Source: Acidobacteriota bacterium (lineage in GTDB: Bacteria; Acidobacteriota; Terriglobia; Terriglobales; Acidobacteriaceae). From it: DNA of 35,068 bases. Shown here piece by piece: positions 32,908 to 35,068 of the stretch (position 1 is its first letter; each line of letters begins with the position of its first letter). The position numbers and the translations under genes are program-made. Under the pieces are notes generated by a model. It did not search any database. It was given only the letters and a program-made list of their open reading frames with translations, and was not told where the DNA came from. Location: NCBI GenBank assembly GCA_003224855.1, contig QHZY01000015.1, positions 1-35,068 on the forward strand, written 5' to 3'.

Positions 32908-33609
32908 ATGCCAGCAAAACTGCCGAAATCAGTAGCTTTTGTCGAATCGGTGTTGAGCCTGAAGCCGGGGGTCGCGACATTCGATTGCGATGGCACTCTG
33001 TGGTCAGGAGATGCGGGCGAAGGATTTTTCTCGTGGGAGTTGAAGCAGGGATTTTTATCAGACGAGATTATCGACTGGGCGCCAAAACGCTACGCTGCCT
33101 ATCGCGAAGGAAGAGTCAGTGAGGAGCAGATGTGCGGCGAGATGGTGACCATGCATCGCGGCCTCACTGAGGCAGAGGTGCAGCGCGCGGCCACGCGATA
33201 TTTCGACAATCATTTTGTCGACAACATCTTCCCGGAGATGCAACTGCTGGTGACCATGCTGCAGGCGGCGGAGTGCGAGGTGTGGGCGATCTCGTCGAGT
33301 AACCAATGGTTGATCCAGGCCGCGATGCGCCACTTCGGAATTCCGGAAAACCGAGTGCTGGCGGCGGCGGCGCGCGTGGTAGATGGGAAAATTACCGATC
33401 GTTTGTTGCGCGTTCCCAGCGGAGACGGAAAGCCGAGCGCTATCCATGAATCGATACGGCACTCGCCCGATGTTGCGTTCGGCAATTCAATCTGGGATGC
33501 CGCGATGTTGGGGATCGCGCACCACCCGTTTGTGATCAATCCCACGCCGCAGTTGAAGAAGATCGCCGAGCAGCGGCACTGGCCGGTATACCAGCCGGAA
33601 GCGCAGTGA
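32908..33609 (+). CDS. HAD-superfamily IB (SerB-like) phosphatase
   Basis: A 233-residue HAD hydrolase of subfamily IB. Motif I is FDCDGTLWSG with nucleophile Asp26 and general acid/base Asp28. A helical cap follows (about residues 40-105). Motif II is AISSSNQWLI (Ser about 131-133), the Lys of motif III is in the GDGKPSAIHE loop, and motif IV is FGNSIWDAAMLG near 194-205, where the usual GD..ND pattern is replaced by GNSIWD. Phosphoserine phosphatase-like small-molecule phosphatases have this layout, but the substrate is not known. It starts six bases after the MocA-like stop, so it is probably cotranscribed with it, and it converges on glpD. Confidence 0.87.
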   Translation: MPAKLPKSVAFVESVLSLKPGVATFDCDGTLWSGDAGEGFFSWELKQGFLSDEIIDWAPKRYAAYREGRVSEEQMCGEMVTMHRGLTEAEVQRAATRYFDNHFVDNIFPEMQLLVTMLQAAECEVWAISSSNQWLIQAAMRHFGIPENRVLAAAARVVDGKITDRLLRVPSGDGKPSAIHESIRHSPDVAFGNSIWDAAMLGIAHHPFVINPTPQLKKIAEQRHWPVYQPEAQ

Positions 33610-33697
33610 CAGGCACCAAGTGCTACGCTGCGCAACACCACACAACAAAAGATCGCTCGCGCGAAGCGAATGGCAATGCTGCCCCGGGCTGACAAGA

Positions 33698-35068
33698 TCA
33701 GGGTCGGTGCAGGAAGGCGCTGCGTTCCTGGTCGAAAGTTTCCACTTCAAGCGCAATGCGTGATTCGGCCCAGCCCATGGCGGCTCCGATCCTGCTGGCC
33801 GCAACCCGAGTGCAGTGATTATCCCAGCAAGCGCCCAGCGCCACCGGCACACGACGAAGCAGCACGTCGGCCAGCGTCCCGGCGCACTGAAAATCGAACG
33901 CGTCAGTGGCTTCGGCAACGATGTGGCGGGAGTGTTCACATAACGGAGCGGCAAGCTCCGGTCTTTGGCGGAGAGCGGCTGCCAGACGCAAGGAACGGGC
34001 TCCGTTCCAGGTGAATACCGCTCGGGCAATTGTCGGCGACAGGCCGGCTTGAGCGAGCGCCATAATCGATTGGTTGTTTTCAAGGCTCGCGTCCGCGACA
34101 GCGAAAACCGGTCGCGGACTTCCGTGCAGCCCCAATTTCGCGGCGCACTGGCGAGCGAGTTCGCCGGCAGTAGTCAGCTTGCCTCCGATGACCGAGATCA
34201 TGCCGGCTGCACCGTCATCGCGATGATCGTAAAGGATGTGATTACGAGTGATAGCCCCGAGCTTTTTGCCGGAAGTATAGGGAAGCGGGCGAATTCCGGC
34301 GAAAGCGTAGCGCGTGTGCGATATTGCAGTGTGAGCGCCGGCGAATAATCTGAGCAGTGAGTTGCGCAGGTATTGAATTTCATCGGGGTCGGGGGTGGCG
34401 CGTGCGGGGTCATCGTGGTCGGGCACTTCGGTGGTGCCGACCAGCACCTGGCCATTCCAGGGGATGACGAAAATGGGCCTGCCATCGATCGCCTCGGTAT
34501 AAACAGCAGCGTCGGGCATACCCGCGAATGATGGAACAACGATATGCGAGCCGCGCACCCCGCCGATCAGGTTATGCGGGGTTGAAATTCCGCCAGACTG
34601 TATTACCCGGTCGACCCAGGGGCCAGCCGCGTTGATGATGCGGTTGACCTCGACCCGTTTCTCAGTTCCGTTGTTGAGATGCCGCAATCTGAGTGCGGCG
34701 ACTTTGCCATTGCGGACCTCAACTGCCAGCGCTTCGGTGTGATTGCGGACGGTGACACCGGCAGCGATTGCTTCGAGGAGCCAGTCCGCGACTAATCTTT
34801 CCGGGAATTCGCATTGCCCATCTTCGAAATCGAAAACCGACCACTGGTGGCCGCTGTCGAGCACTTGTTCAAGCCTGCGGGCTTCGTGCTTGCCGTCAAT
34901 CGCTGAAAGCCGCCCGCCAAGATGACGGTACATCCACAACCCGGTCCGCACCGCCAGGGCATTGCGGCGGCTGCTTTCATCCATGGCCAGCAGGAAATGA
35001 ATCGGACGGACGAGATGTGGCGATTCGCGAAGCAGGCGTTGCCGCTCGCGTAAGGACTCGCGCACCAA
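33698..35068 (-). CDS. glpD: FAD-dependent glycerol-3-phosphate dehydrogenase, 5' end outside window
   Basis: At least 456 residues are present; the reading frame is open at the right edge, so the N-terminal FAD-binding GxGxxG segment (roughly 70-80 residues) is missing. The visible part starts VRESLRERQRLLRESPHLVRP. It has RIINAAGPWVDRV near residue 143, GGVRGSHIVVP, FVIPWNGQVLVGTTEVPD and AGIRPLPY. GMISVIGGKLTTAGELARQ leads into the C-terminal DAO_C helical domain. These are conserved features of GlpD/GlpA, a membrane-bound quinone-linked enzyme that oxidises sn-glycerol 3-phosphate to dihydroxyacetone phosphate. No glpK or glpF is in the window. The 88 bases beyond the stop show no clear terminator. 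Confidence 0.93.
   Translation of the reverse strand: MVRESLRERQRLLRESPHLVRPIHFLLAMDESSRRNALAVRTGLWMYRHLGGRLSAIDGKHEARRLEQVLDSGHQWSVFDFEDGQCEFPERLVADWLLEAIAAGVTVRNHTEALAVEVRNGKVAALRLRHLNNGTEKRVEVNRIINAAGPWVDRVIQSGGISTPHNLIGGVRGSHIVVPSFAGMPDAAVYTEAIDGRPIFVIPWNGQVLVGTTEVPDHDDPARATPDPDEIQYLRNSLLRLFAGAHTAISHTRYAFAGIRPLPYTSGKKLGAITRNHILYDHRDDGAAGMISVIGGKLTTAGELARQCAAKLGLHGSPRPVFAVADASLENNQSIMALAQAGLSPTIARAVFTWNGARSLRLAAALRQRPELAAPLCEHSRHIVAEATDAFDFQCAGTLADVLLRRVPVALGACWDNHCTRVAASRIGAAMGWAESRIALEVETFDQERSAFLHRP

Overview
The window is high-GC chromosomal DNA that looks like a member of the Acidobacteriota (Terriglobia-like). The evidence is the family mix: a hopanoid (hpn) cluster, a winged-helix/TolB-like/TPR fusion regulator, paired MacB-type permeases, a secreted vanadium-haloperoxidase-like protein, a DUF5818 protein and a DUF885 protein. 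This placement is inference from gene content, without a phylogenetic marker. I see no insertion sequence, integrase, phage gene or CRISPR array.

Region 1 (1-8.3 kb) is hopanoid biosynthesis. The plus strand reads the end of an HpnG-like nucleosidase, two zinc-dependent MDR dehydrogenases, then hpnC-hpnD-hpnE, whose products convert farnesyl diphosphate to squalene. Converging on it from the minus strand are hpnJ (B12-binding radical SAM, side-chain cyclitol chemistry) and two overlapping four-helix EamA/SMR-like membrane proteins. The two arms meet with four bases between stop codons. The dehydrogenase pair and the small transporter pair are the most interesting unassigned genes here.

Region 2 (8.4-12.1 kb) is a minus-strand HlyD-type adaptor, TPR lipoprotein-like/periplasmic protein and TolC-type outer-membrane factor. 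The matching pair of MacB-like permeases lies at 20.2-22.7 kb on the plus strand, followed by a beta-propeller gene. No ABC ATPase gene is present in the window.

Region 3 (12.2-18.2 kb) holds queF, a broken CHASE3 sensor kinase that has lost its phospho-acceptor region, an AAC(6')-like acetyltransferase, tRNA-Arg(CCT), an ECF sigma factor, an OmpR-type DNA-binding protein whose receiver domain is mostly lost, and a membrane-anchored winged-helix/TolB-like/TPR protein.

Region 4 (18.7-29.2 kb) holds a secreted haloperoxidase/PAP2-like protein, the permeases and propeller, a repeat-bearing DUF5818 protein, a Tat-exported amidase, a GtrB-like glycosyltransferase apparently made from a leaderless mRNA, a class I CoA-transferase and a cupin.

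Region 5 (29.2-35.1 kb) holds a secreted DUF885 protein, an XdhC/CoxI maturation factor, a MobA/MocA-like nucleotidyltransferase and a SerB-like HAD phosphatase, with a small antisense DUF4440-like gene remnant between xdhC and mocA. A glycerol-3-phosphate dehydrogenase runs off the right edge.
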